This document shows, piece by piece, positions 8,334 through 15,972 of a DNA stretch of 64,000 nt (its first letter is position 1; every line of letters begins with the position of its first letter). Source of the stretch: Actinoplanes regularis (GTDB taxonomy: Bacteria; Actinomycetota; Actinomycetes; Mycobacteriales; Micromonosporaceae). Both the position numbers and the translations under genes were made by a program. Below the pieces are notes generated by a model. The model did no database searches. It was given only the letters and a program-made list of their open reading frames with translations, and was not told where the DNA came from. The DNA lies in assembly GCF_900188005.1 (NCBI RefSeq), contig NZ_FZNR01000010.1, positions 1 to 64,000 of the forward strand, given 5' to 3'.

Positions 8334-9023
8334 GTGCGTCCGGAGACCGTTCTCGAGCAGACCGACTGGCGTGCCCTGGAACACAGTCATGGGCCGGCGT
8401 GGCCACAGACCCCGCGACTTCTGGCCGGGCTGCTTACCGGTGACCGCGACGACGCGCGGCGGGCTCTGTCCCACCTGTGGGAGGAGCTGTTCCACCAGGG
8501 CACCATCTATGGGGCGACACCCGCGGCGGCCCGGTTCGTCGCTGCGGCGCTGGCCGACCCGCGAGTCCGTGCCCAGCCCGGCCCCACCCGCGAATACGGT
8601 GACGGGCCACTGGCGGCCGCGCTGCTGCACTGGCTGTCGGGGCTCGGATACGCGATGGGTGTCCAATGGCGGGAACTGTTCGGCGACGGCCCCTTCGTCG
8701 AGAAGATCGGCGGCCCGCTGCGCCCGATGCGGCCGCGACTCCACGCTGTGGTCACCGCCTTTCTCGACGATCCCGACGACTACGTGCGCGACGCCGCCCT
8801 CATCGCCGCCGTGAACCTGGCCTCCGCATCCGAGCTCGCCCCGCACCGCGCCGCCCTGTCCGCCCGCGTCCGGGCCACGATCGCGGCCGACCCGCACTGG
8901 TGTCACACCAGCACCGCGGTGCTCAACCTGCGTTACTGGGGTGAGCACGGCCTGCCCGCGGCGAAACCCGCGAAGCCAGCCTACGAGCCGCAGCAAGGCT
9001 CCTACGACGACCCTCCTTTCTAG
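8334..9023 (+). CDS. Helical-repeat protein of unknown function
   Basis: About 229 residues, Ala/Leu/Arg-rich and helical, with segments such as RLHAVVTAFLDDPDDYVRDA and VRDAALIAAVNLASASELAP resembling HEAT-type repeats. No catalytic motif is seen. The GTG start lies just after a long inverted repeat. The stop is a TAG at 9021-9023 after SYDDPPF, and the same frame stays open to the next gene's ATG at 9057. The product could therefore once have been fused to the next one. Confidence 0.6.
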   Translation: MRPETVLEQTDWRALEHSHGPAWPQTPRLLAGLLTGDRDDARRALSHLWEELFHQGTIYGATPAAARFVAAALADPRVRAQPGPTREYGDGPLAAALLHWLSGLGYAMGVQWRELFGDGPFVEKIGGPLRPMRPRLHAVVTAFLDDPDDYVRDAALIAAVNLASASELAPHRAALSARVRATIAADPHWCHTSTAVLNLRYWGEHGLPAAKPAKPAYEPQQGSYDDPPF

Positions 9024-9056
9024 GACGGCCTCGCGGCGCTCGGTGAGGAGTGGCAG

Positions 9057-9302
9057 ATGCCGATCACCGGCGACGTCGCGGATCCCGAGGTCCGCGTCCT
9101 GGGCGCGGTTCGCCGCCAGTTTTCCGGCGACGCCTTCCGCTGGGATCTGCGCCGGGTCGCCGCGGGCGCCGCCTGGGGATTGGACGTGACCTGCGACCTG
9201 GTGGGGGAGCGTGACGAGTCGGTCGGCGTACTGCTGCGCGGCCTGACGACGCAGATGCGGCAGCAGGGCATGATCCCCGTCACCGTCGACCGGTTCCACT
9301 GA
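9057..9302 (+). CDS. Small conserved protein of unknown function
   Basis: An 81-residue protein beginning MPITGDVADPEVRVLGAVRR and ending TTQMRQQGMIPVTVDRFH. A GAGGAG ribosome site about eight bases upstream supports ATG 9057. It is in the same frame as the preceding gene and separated from it only by one TAG and eleven codons. It resembles small proteins often found beside immunity-like or HEAT genes in actinomycetes, but I cannot name a function. Its end overlaps the convergent DUF3626 gene by 23 bases. Confidence 0.55.
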   Translation: MPITGDVADPEVRVLGAVRRQFSGDAFRWDLRRVAAGAAWGLDVTCDLVGERDESVGVLLRGLTTQMRQQGMIPVTVDRFH

Positions 9303-9909
9303 TGGTCGGGGGCGCCGCTGGTGCACCGAATCGTGCGAGGTAGTGCCAGACCCGTTTGAGGTCCTGCTGGTCATGGTGGCCGCTGCGGGCCGCGTCACCG
9401 ATGAGCCGGGGTGTGAGACAGCCGTTCTCGGCGAGCCGGACGCCGAGGTCGACGTATCGCTGACCGCGGTAGTCGGGGTACCGCTGGAGTTCGGCGACGG
9501 AGAGCCGGAATCCGGGATGCCACTCCACCGGGCAGGCCAGTCGCCGGGCAGCGGCTTCGACGTCGGTTTCGCGGTAGCAGGGGTCGAGTACGAGGGCCTC
9601 GACGTCGCGGTCGAGCCGGACCTCGCCGTGGACCTGGGCCTCTATGTAGTCGTCGAGGGCATCCTTGGCGCCGCCGAACATGGCCTGTTCCCAGCGCCAC
9701 CGGTCACCGCCGGGATGTGCGGTCAGTCCGCCGTTGCTGGTGCCGGTGAGGAATTGCGAAAAGTAGACCCCGTCGGTGCCGAGCGCGTGCAGGATGGACC
9801 CGCGGTCGGGATGGAAGTTGAGTGTGATCCGCAGTAAGGCTTCGACGGGCGGACCGGTCGACAGCCTGGCGACGTGCCGCAGCGCCTGCTGGGACGAGGA
9901 GTGCGTCAA
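9280..9909 (-). CDS. DUF3626 domain protein
   Basis: About 209 residues. The sequence RITLNFHPDRG, then DGVYFSQFLTGTSNGGLTAH, then PGGDRWRWEQAMFGGA is the hallmark of DUF3626, a family of unknown function in bacteria. The start is a TTG overlapping the upstream stop as TTGA, so translation is probably coupled to the preceding unknown gene. It is last in a three-gene minus-strand unit with a lipoprotein. A role cannot be inferred from sequence. Confidence 0.75.
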   Translation of the reverse strand: MTHSSSQQALRHVARLSTGPPVEALLRITLNFHPDRGSILHALGTDGVYFSQFLTGTSNGGLTAHPGGDRWRWEQAMFGGAKDALDDYIEAQVHGEVRLDRDVEALVLDPCYRETDVEAAARRLACPVEWHPGFRLSVAELQRYPDYRGQRYVDLGVRLAENGCLTPRLIGDAARSGHHDQQDLKRVWHYLARFGAPAAPPTISGTGRR

Positions 9910-10397
9910 GACGGAACGCCGGAGGCCAGGCGGTTCAGGATGGCCCGGGCCAGCGCGGCGACCCGGCTTCGCAGTTCGTCGTCGGCCCGGCCGCCGAGGT
10001 CGTCCTCAAGACGTCCGGCCAGCGCTGCGACCGCGGGGAGCAGGTCATCCAGCGGGCTGCCCTCGTGCCCCACGACGTAGAGACCGTGGATTCCCTCCTC
10101 GGTGCGGAGCCTCCGGTCGAGGATCCGCTCGCAGGTGTCACCCGCGACCAGCGCCACCGCGACCGGCGGCTCGAGTTCCGCAAGCCCGAGTTCGGCGACG
10201 ACCGCGGCCAGACGCCGATTCGCGTCCCGCGCCGACAGGGTCCGCACCGACTCCGACGCAAGCGTGACCACGGCGTCGCCGTCGACGCCGGTCACCAGCA
10301 GGTCGCAGGCCAGCATCACCGCCTCGTGCGGGTCGGCGTCGTCGAACAGCGCCCGGGCCTGCTCGGTCCGGAGGCGGCGAAGAAGTCCGTCATCCAC
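9906..10397 (-). CDS. Hypothetical protein
   Basis: About 163 residues, soluble and Ala/Leu/Asp-rich, beginning MDDGLLRRLRTEQARALFDD (GTG start). No signal peptide, membrane helix or known motif. I chose the GTG seven bases after the lipoprotein stop, because the frame continues upstream only as an antisense shadow of that gene. It overlaps the DUF3626 start. The tight packing suggests the lipoprotein, this protein and DUF3626 are made together. Confidence 0.6.
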   Translation of the reverse strand: MDDGLLRRLRTEQARALFDDADPHEAVMLACDLLVTGVDGDAVVTLASESVRTLSARDANRRLAAVVAELGLAELEPPVAVALVAGDTCERILDRRLRTEEGIHGLYVVGHEGSPLDDLLPAVAALAGRLEDDLGGRADDELRSRVAALARAILNRLASGVPS

Positions 10398-10404
10398 GGT
10401 GCGC

Positions 10405-10956
10405 TCAGGGCGTGTAGATCTCGTCCGCCTTGGTGATCTGGCCCGCTGCCACGGTGAAGACGAAGACCCGGCCGGTCTCCAGCAGCCGCGTCCGGAAATC
10501 CTTGAGATCGGCGGCCACCAGGCTCGTTCCGGTGGTCTCGACGACGCGCAGTTTCGCGCCCGGGGCCACCGGGTAGGTCCGCAGCTTCTTGTTGTTGTTG
10601 CGGATGTACCAGCCGGTGCACCAGTCGTTCTCGGCCGGCTCGACACCGTCCGCCTTGCAGGCGTTCGCCGCGGCTTTGCCCTCGAACCATTCGACCAGGT
10701 CGAAGGTGATCGTGCCCTTCGTCGTGTCGGCCGCCTTGAGGTACGCGTACTGCGTGCCGGTGAGCTGATCGGAGGCGGCGGTGGCGGTCGGCGTGACCGG
10801 CGCGGACGTCGACTCGGGTGACGGCTCGGCCGGCGCGGTGCTCGCCGCGACGGTGCCTGCCGCCGCGGTGTCGGCGGGCTTGCCCGCATCGGTGGTGTGC
10901 CCGCACGCCGCGAGGGGCAGCAGCAGGAACGAAACGAGTGCCAGACGTCGAACCAC
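10405..10956 (-). CDS. Secreted lipoprotein
   Basis: About 183 residues with a lipoprotein signal: MVRRLALVSFLLLPLAACGH, lipobox LAAC near residue 18. A Thr/Ser/Pro/Ala-rich linker of about 40 residues follows, then a conserved-looking domain of about 110 residues (TQYAYLKAADTTKGTITFDL; two Cys near KADG and DWCTGWY; RTYPVAP). The GTG start fits the signal peptide and has GGGAG upstream. This lipid-anchored extracytoplasmic protein is first in a three-gene unit with the two unknown genes downstream. Confidence 0.75.
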   Translation of the reverse strand: MVRRLALVSFLLLPLAACGHTTDAGKPADTAAAGTVAASTAPAEPSPESTSAPVTPTATAASDQLTGTQYAYLKAADTTKGTITFDLVEWFEGKAAANACKADGVEPAENDWCTGWYIRNNNKKLRTYPVAPGAKLRVVETTGTSLVAADLKDFRTRLLETGRVFVFTVAAGQITKADEIYTP

Positions 10957-11020
10957 CGGGGGCCGCTCCCATCTCGAAATGATCTGGGCCAACCCTAGAT
11001 CCCGGCGGCAACCAGGTAAA

Positions 11021-11563
11021 TCACTCCCGGGCGTACCGGCCGGTAAGGGTTCCCTCGGCGAGGACCGCGCCGTCGGCGGCCGATCTGAGGTCCGCCGCGG
11101 TGGCTCCCGCCCGCAGCCCGCTCGGGCGCGACAGGGCGAACACCTTGAAGATGTAGCGGTGTGCGGGGCCGGGCGGCGGGCACGGACCGCCATATCCGGT
11201 ACGGCCGAAGCCGTTGCTCCCGGAGCCACCGGCAGCCTCACCCTCCCCGAGCGTCGGCTGGGCCGGGTCGATGCCCCACGCCACCCAGTGCACGAACGTC
11301 CCGTTCGGCGCGTCGGGGTCCTCGACCAGCAGGGTCAGCTCCCGCGCGCCGGACGGTATGCCGCCGAACGCCAGTGGCGGTGACAGGTCGTCCCCGTCGC
11401 AGGTGAAGCGCCGTGGAATGTCGCCGCCGTCGGCGAAGGCGCTGCTGGACACGGTGATGCTCATCGCGGCTCCCGGATCGGCCAGTTCGGGCCCGGTCTC
11501 GCATCGTCCGGCGAGCAGGCCGGCCAGCGCGCTGACGGCGATCAGCGAAGCCCATGAACGCAC
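11021..11563 (-). CDS. YbhB/YbcL-type PEBP protein
   Basis: About 180 residues, phosphatidylethanolamine-binding-protein fold of the bacterial YbhB/YbcL (Raf kinase inhibitor-like) family. Diagnostic pieces are FTCDGDDLSPPLAFGGIP, LLVEDPDAPNGTFVHWVAWG, YGGPCPPPGPAHRYIFKVFA and a C-terminal LAEGTLTGRYAR. The first 30 or so residues are a signal peptide (SLIAVSALAGLLAGRC, a near-lipobox), so the protein is exported. The biochemical role of bacterial members is not settled. Confidence 0.88.
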   Translation of the reverse strand: MRSWASLIAVSALAGLLAGRCETGPELADPGAAMSITVSSSAFADGGDIPRRFTCDGDDLSPPLAFGGIPSGARELTLLVEDPDAPNGTFVHWVAWGIDPAQPTLGEGEAAGGSGSNGFGRTGYGGPCPPPGPAHRYIFKVFALSRPSGLRAGATAADLRSAADGAVLAEGTLTGRYARE

Positions 11564-11600
11564 TCTCGTACAATAACGACTCTAAGCCGGACAAACCTGC

Positions 11601-12266
11601 TCAGCGCCGGATCGCTGCCGGAAAGCTTGAGCTGGGCGAAGAGGTGTGCTCGGCCGTCCACCAGATGCTGAGGATCAGCAGCAGTTCGCCGACGTTGCCG
11701 ATCCAGAACGCCAGCGCGCCGGCCGCGGCCGCGACGAACATGGCGACCGCCCCGGCGAGCAGCCACGGCTGGCGCGCCCGGACCAGGAGGGCGATGCCGA
11801 TCAGCACCAGGATGGTCACCACGGCCGGGATCGGCGCGCCGTGCGAGGCTGCGTTGGTGTACCGCAGGGTGTCGGCGTAACGGGTCGGCTCCAGGTCGAG
11901 GTCGATCACGTCGAGCCAGATCCCGGCGACGATGAGGGCTGCGGTGAACGCGCCGAAGACGGCGGGCACGGCTCTCCCGGCGAGGCTCTGAATGCCGTAC
12001 CGGCGGGCGAGGCCCACCCCAACCATGATCAGCAGGGGTACGAGCAGCCCGTGCGTCACGTAGCGCGGGACGGAAAGGGTTCGCAGCGGCTCGCCCTCGC
12101 CGAGTGTGCCGCCGATCGCGATGACGGCGTTGTCCCAGATCAGCGCGAGGATCACCAAGATCAGCAGGCTGAGGGCCCAGTCTGGCCGGCGGCGGCGCAT
12201 CGCGATCACCAGGGCGAGCAGGACGAGCTGCGCGACGGCGATCAGCCCGAAGAACGCGCTGAGCAT
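11601..12266 (-). CDS. Integral membrane protein, unknown
   Basis: About 221 residues with roughly six hydrophobic helices separated by short loops (RRRRPDW after helix 1; GTLGEGEPLRTLSVPRYVTH; DLDLEPTRYADTLRYTN). No transporter motif is recognised. I chose ATG 12266 because AGGTGG sits just upstream; an in-frame ATG at 12284 lacks a well-placed ribosome site. It stands alone between the PEBP gene and an aquaporin fragment. Confidence 0.6.
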   Translation of the reverse strand: MLSAFFGLIAVAQLVLLALVIAMRRRRPDWALSLLILVILALIWDNAVIAIGGTLGEGEPLRTLSVPRYVTHGLLVPLLIMVGVGLARRYGIQSLAGRAVPAVFGAFTAALIVAGIWLDVIDLDLEPTRYADTLRYTNAASHGAPIPAVVTILVLIGIALLVRARQPWLLAGAVAMFVAAAAGALAFWIGNVGELLLILSIWWTAEHTSSPSSSFPAAIRR

Positions 12267-12378
12267 ACGTGCCACCTGTTCCATTGAGGGAAACGATGTT
12301 CCTTCAACGTAGACAACAGGTGGCCCGGAGGCAAGGTCGCCGAAGCTACTCGACGCTCGAGCTGGGCACGGGGTGCGC

Positions 12379-12456
12379 TCAGGCTCTGGTGGCGCCGGCG
12401 AAGACCAGCCAGAACGTCCGGAGAAACTCGGCGGCGATCCGCTTCGGCGTGGCCAT
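12379..12456 (-). pseudogene. Aquaporin Z N-terminal fragment
   Basis: The minus strand from ATG 12456 reads MATPKRIAAEFLRTFWLVFA, the first transmembrane segment of AqpZ-type aquaporins (the family pattern is roughly RLxAEFxGTFWLVFGG). It then ends GATRA-stop after 25 residues. No NPA-containing part follows downstream, so this is a deletion remnant. The rest of 12300-12596 holds nothing I can support. Confidence 0.6.
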
Positions 12457-12596
12457 GCCGCCAGGCTTGCACGGCACGGTGACGCGCGAAGCGTTTTCGC
12501 CGCCCATGCCCCCAACGGCACCGGGGATGGCGTATATCGCGGGCGTATCGGAAATCGCATACGCCACCGCAACGGCCCTCCAGCTTGAATACCTTC

Positions 12597-13301
12597 ATGA
12601 ACCACAGCGCATCCCCGTCAGCACCACCACGTCGTACGCGCACGCTCGTGCTCGTCAGCCTGGCGATCCTGGGCTTGGCAGGCGTCCTGTTCCTGGTGCG
12701 GGGGCCGCTGTTGATGACGGCTCCGGCGTGCTTCTCCGGCCGGTGGCACGGCTGCTACGACACGTTCAACGGTCCGCTGCTGATGATGCTGGTCGGGTTG
12801 CCGTTGCCGGCGCTGCTGGCGTGGGCCCTGGCGAGCCTCCGGCGTGCCGCCGGGGCCGCCTGGGCATGGCGTAGTTCGCTGGCCGAGGTGGGCCTGGTCT
12901 ACGGGACGGTGCCGATGGTGTGGCTGACGCTGCAGCCAGGCCCGGGGGCCGGCGTCGTACCGGGCCGGGTGAGCCTGGTCCCGCTGGTGGACCTGGTCAC
13001 GATGGGGCCGATCGGGATCGGCGGGAACCTGCTGGTCTTCGCGGCGCTGGGATTCTTCGCCCCGATGCGGTTCGCGGCGCTGGCGTCCGTGCCGAGGATC
13101 CTGGCGCTCGGGGCGGGCTGCTCGCTCCTGGTCGAGGTCGCCCAGTACGTCTTCCAGCTGGACCGGGTGTCGTCGGTGGACGACGTGCTGGTCAACGCCG
13201 CCGGCGCCGTGCTGGCCGCGCTGGCGTCGCGTCGCTGGTGGCGGACCGCGGCGCGGGTGCCGGCGGAGCGGCCGCAGCCCGTGCCGGCCCTGGCGGACTG
13301 A
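12597..13301 (+). CDS. VanZ-like membrane protein
   Basis: About 234 residues with five or so hydrophobic helices. The second half is VanZ-like: NLLVFAALGFFAPMRF, then EVAQYVFQLDRVSSVDDVLV followed by NAAGAVLA. VanZ proteins are linked to low-level teicoplanin resistance, but most family members have unknown roles. ATG 12597 is chosen over an in-frame TTG at 12585. It lies 40 bases before a two-component system in the same direction, so co-expression is possible. Confidence 0.75.
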   Translation: MNHSASPSAPPRRTRTLVLVSLAILGLAGVLFLVRGPLLMTAPACFSGRWHGCYDTFNGPLLMMLVGLPLPALLAWALASLRRAAGAAWAWRSSLAEVGLVYGTVPMVWLTLQPGPGAGVVPGRVSLVPLVDLVTMGPIGIGGNLLVFAALGFFAPMRFAALASVPRILALGAGCSLLVEVAQYVFQLDRVSSVDDVLVNAAGAVLAALASRRWWRTAARVPAERPQPVPALAD

Positions 13302-13341
13302 GTCGCGTGTCCGGTTGGCCGGCCGATCATAGGCTTCCTGT

Positions 13342-14028
13342 ATGCGCGTGCTGATCGTGGAGGATGAGCCCCTCTTGGCCGAGGCCGTCCGGGACGGTCT
13401 GCGGCTGGAGGCGATCGCCGCCGACATCGCCGGTGACGGCGACGTCGCCCTGGAGCTGCTCAGCGTCAACTCCTACGACCTCGCGGTCCTCGACCGGGAC
13501 ATCCCCGGCCCGTCCGGCGACGAGGTCGCCCGGCGCATCGTCGCCTCCGGCAGCGGCATCCCGATCCTCATGCTCACCGCCGCCGACCGGCTCGACGACA
13601 AGGTCTCCGGGTTCGAGCTCGGCGCCGACGACTACCTCACCAAGCCGTTCGAGCTGCGGGAACTCGTCATGCGGCTGAGGGCGCTCGACCGCCGGCGCGC
13701 GTACGTCCGGCCGCCGGTCCGCGAGATCGCGGGGCTGCGGCTCGACCCGTTCCGCCGGGAGGTCTTCCGCGACGGGCGGTACGTGGCGCTCACCCGTAAG
13801 CAGTTCGCCGTGCTGGAGGTCCTCGTCGCCGCCGAGGGCGGCATCGTCAGCGCCGAGGAGCTGCTGGAACGGGCCTGGGATGAGAACGCCGACCCGCTCA
13901 CCAACGCCGTCCGGATCACCGTCTCCGCGTTGCGCAAGCGACTCGGCGAGCCGTGGATCATCGCCACCGTGCCGGGCGTCGGCTACCGCATCGACACCCA
14001 ACCGGAGGCGGGAGCCGAGCGTGGATAG
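13342..14028 (+). CDS. OmpR-family response regulator
   Basis: About 228 residues. The receiver domain begins MRVLIVEDEPLL with acidic pocket Glu7/Asp8, phospho-acceptor Asp51 in LAVLDRDIPGP and Lys in LTKPFELREL. A winged-helix DNA-binding domain follows from about residue 130 (LTRKQFAVLEVLVAAEGGIV; VRITVSALRKRLG; GVGYRID). The stop overlaps the kinase start by eight bases. With the upstream VanZ-like gene, it may respond to envelope stress; that is inference. Confidence 0.92.
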   Translation: MRVLIVEDEPLLAEAVRDGLRLEAIAADIAGDGDVALELLSVNSYDLAVLDRDIPGPSGDEVARRIVASGSGIPILMLTAADRLDDKVSGFELGADDYLTKPFELRELVMRLRALDRRRAYVRPPVREIAGLRLDPFRREVFRDGRYVALTRKQFAVLEVLVAAEGGIVSAEELLERAWDENADPLTNAVRITVSALRKRLGEPWIIATVPGVGYRIDTQPEAGAERG

Positions 14029-15124
14029 GGCACCCGGGCTGAGTGTCCGCGTCAAGCTCACCCTCAGCTACGCCGGGTTCATCATGCTCGCCGGCGCCCT
14101 GCTGCTCGCGGCGGTCTGGCTGTTCCTGCTGCGCTACGTCCCCGACAGCGGGCTCATCGTTCCCGGCTCCCATGGCTCCGTCAACGGAGGTGTCTTCCCG
14201 ACCCGGGGCAACCTGTTGCGTTTCTTCGGTCCGCGGGCGGCCGGGGTCCTGGTGTTCCTGCTGGCATTCGGCGTGGTCGGCGGGTGGTTGCTGGCCGGCC
14301 GGATGCTCGCCCCTCTCACCCGGATCACCGAGGCGGCGTGGATGGCCGGGAGCGGCTCGCTGGCGCACCGGATCCGGATGAGGGGCCGCCGGGACGAGTT
14401 CCGTGAGCTCTCGGACACGTTCGACTCGATGCTCGAGCAGCTCGAGTCGCACGTCGCCGAGCAGCAGCGGTTCGCCGCGAACGCGTCGCACGAGCTGCGC
14501 ACCCCGCTGGCGATCTCCCGGACCCTGCTCGACGTCGCCCGCAGGGATCCCACCCGTGACCGGGACGAACTGATCGAGCGCTTGCAGACCGTCAACGCGC
14601 GGGCGATCGACCTCACCGAGGCGCTGCTGCTGCTCAGCCGCGGCGACCGCGGAAACTTCACCCGGGAGAGCGTCGACCTCTCCCTGCTCGCCGAGGAGGC
14701 CGCCGAAACGCTGCTCCCCCTCGCCGAACAGCGCCGGATCACCCTCGACGTGACCAGCGCGAAGGCCGAGACGAGCGGCTCCGCCGAGCTGCTGCTGCAC
14801 ATGGTGACCAACCTCGTCCAGAACGCGATCGTCCACAACCTGCCCACCGGCGGGACCGTCACGGTGCAGACCGAGGCGCACGGTGACGGCAGCCTGCTGC
14901 GGATCGAGAACACCGGCCGGCGGCTGCCGCCCGAGCTGGTACCGACCCTCACCGAACCCTTCCAGCGCGGAACCGAGCGGGTGCGCACCGACGAGCACGC
15001 CGGGGTCGGCCTGGGCCTGGCGATCGTGCACAGCATCGTGCGCGCCCATCACGGCACCCTCACCCTCGCTCCCCGGCCCGACGGCGGCCTGCTGGTCACG
15101 GTCCGGCTTCCCGCCCACGGCTGA
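14021..15124 (+). CDS. Sensor histidine kinase
   Basis: About 367 residues. Two membrane helices (about 14-38 and 75-98) flank a short extracytoplasmic loop. HAMP follows, then HisKA with ASHELRTPLAISRTLLDV near residue 156, then HATPase with N-box NLVQNAIVHN and G-box VGLGLAIVHSIVRAHHGTL. GTG 14021 is preceded by GGAGGCGGGAG inside the regulator gene and overlaps its stop. It is the partner of the OmpR-type regulator. Its last 29 bases overlap the convergent transporter gene. Confidence 0.92.
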   Translation: MDRAPGLSVRVKLTLSYAGFIMLAGALLLAAVWLFLLRYVPDSGLIVPGSHGSVNGGVFPTRGNLLRFFGPRAAGVLVFLLAFGVVGGWLLAGRMLAPLTRITEAAWMAGSGSLAHRIRMRGRRDEFRELSDTFDSMLEQLESHVAEQQRFAANASHELRTPLAISRTLLDVARRDPTRDRDELIERLQTVNARAIDLTEALLLLSRGDRGNFTRESVDLSLLAEEAAETLLPLAEQRRITLDVTSAKAETSGSAELLLHMVTNLVQNAIVHNLPTGGTVTVQTEAHGDGSLLRIENTGRRLPPELVPTLTEPFQRGTERVRTDEHAGVGLGLAIVHSIVRAHHGTLTLAPRPDGGLLVTVRLPAHG

Positions 15125-15962
15125 GGACCGCGGCGATCGGGACGGCGGCGGTCAGGCCACTGATCAGGATGGCGGCCAAAGCGCCGAGGATGGCCGGTTC
15201 GCTGTCGAAGCTGATACCGATGGCGGCCAGGGCCGGTCCGGCGTTGCGTACGGTGGCGACCGAGCCCATGGTGGTCCGGCGCGCACGGCCGCCGGTGGCC
15301 AGCAGTGTGCCCAGGCCGAAGGCGAGTACGGAGAGCAGGAACCCGGCCAGCGGCACGCGCGAGCCGATCAGGGCGACGATGTCGCTCCAGTTGCCCAGCA
15401 GCATGCCGGCGAGCACGATCAGGAACGTCACGTTGGAGACCTTGACCGCTGCGGGGTGCCAGGCCAAGGCGGTGTCGGTGGCGTAGTGCCGCAGGACGAG
15501 CCCGATCGCGAACGGTACGAGTTGCAGGACGGCGACGGTGCGCACGAGCGCGGCCACGTCGAGGGTGACGCCGCCGCCGACGTCGGCCGCGGTCAGCAGC
15601 GCGTCCGCGGTCAGCCCGAACGTGATGCTGCCGAGCGCGGCGAGCAGGACCTGCATCGCGGCGCCCGTGGTGACGTCGCCGTGCTGCATCATGGCGAGTT
15701 TGGCGCCGAACGGGCCGCCGGGCGACGACGCGACCAGCACGAGTGCGACGTACGGTGCGGCGGCCAGCCCGAACAGCGCGGCCAGTCCCCAACCCAGCAA
15801 CGGGATGAGGATCAGGTTCGCGGCCAGCACCAGCGCGAGCAGGGGCAGGTCGGTGAACGCCCGGCGCAGCGCGGTGATGGTGGCGCCGAGACCGGCGGCG
15901 AACATGGTGGCGGCGATGAAGACGACCGTGACGGCGTTGAGCAGCACGTAGAAGAGGTCCAT
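15096..15962 (-). CDS. BASS-family (bile acid:Na+ symporter-like) transporter
   Basis: About 288 residues, nine or ten hydrophobic helices. The VLVASSPGGPFGAKLAMMQ segment in the middle and NAGPALAAIGISF near the end correspond to the two conserved crossing regions of the BASS superfamily. Bacterial members transport organic anions or arsenite; the substrate here is unknown. GAGGA precedes ATG 15962, which is ten bases after the peroxidase stop, so it is the last gene of the DyP operon. Confidence 0.75.
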   Translation of the reverse strand: MDLFYVLLNAVTVVFIAATMFAAGLGATITALRRAFTDLPLLALVLAANLILIPLLGWGLAALFGLAAAPYVALVLVASSPGGPFGAKLAMMQHGDVTTGAAMQVLLAALGSITFGLTADALLTAADVGGGVTLDVAALVRTVAVLQLVPFAIGLVLRHYATDTALAWHPAAVKVSNVTFLIVLAGMLLGNWSDIVALIGSRVPLAGFLLSVLAFGLGTLLATGGRARRTTMGSVATVRNAGPALAAIGISFDSEPAILGALAAILISGLTAAVPIAAVLSRGREAGP

Positions 15963-15972
15963 GCCGGCGTCC

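Noticed and set aside
12597..15124. VanZ-like gene plus two-component pair as a vancomycin-resistance cluster
   Set aside because: No vanH, vanA/B or vanX homologue is present, and VanZ-like proteins are widespread without that role.
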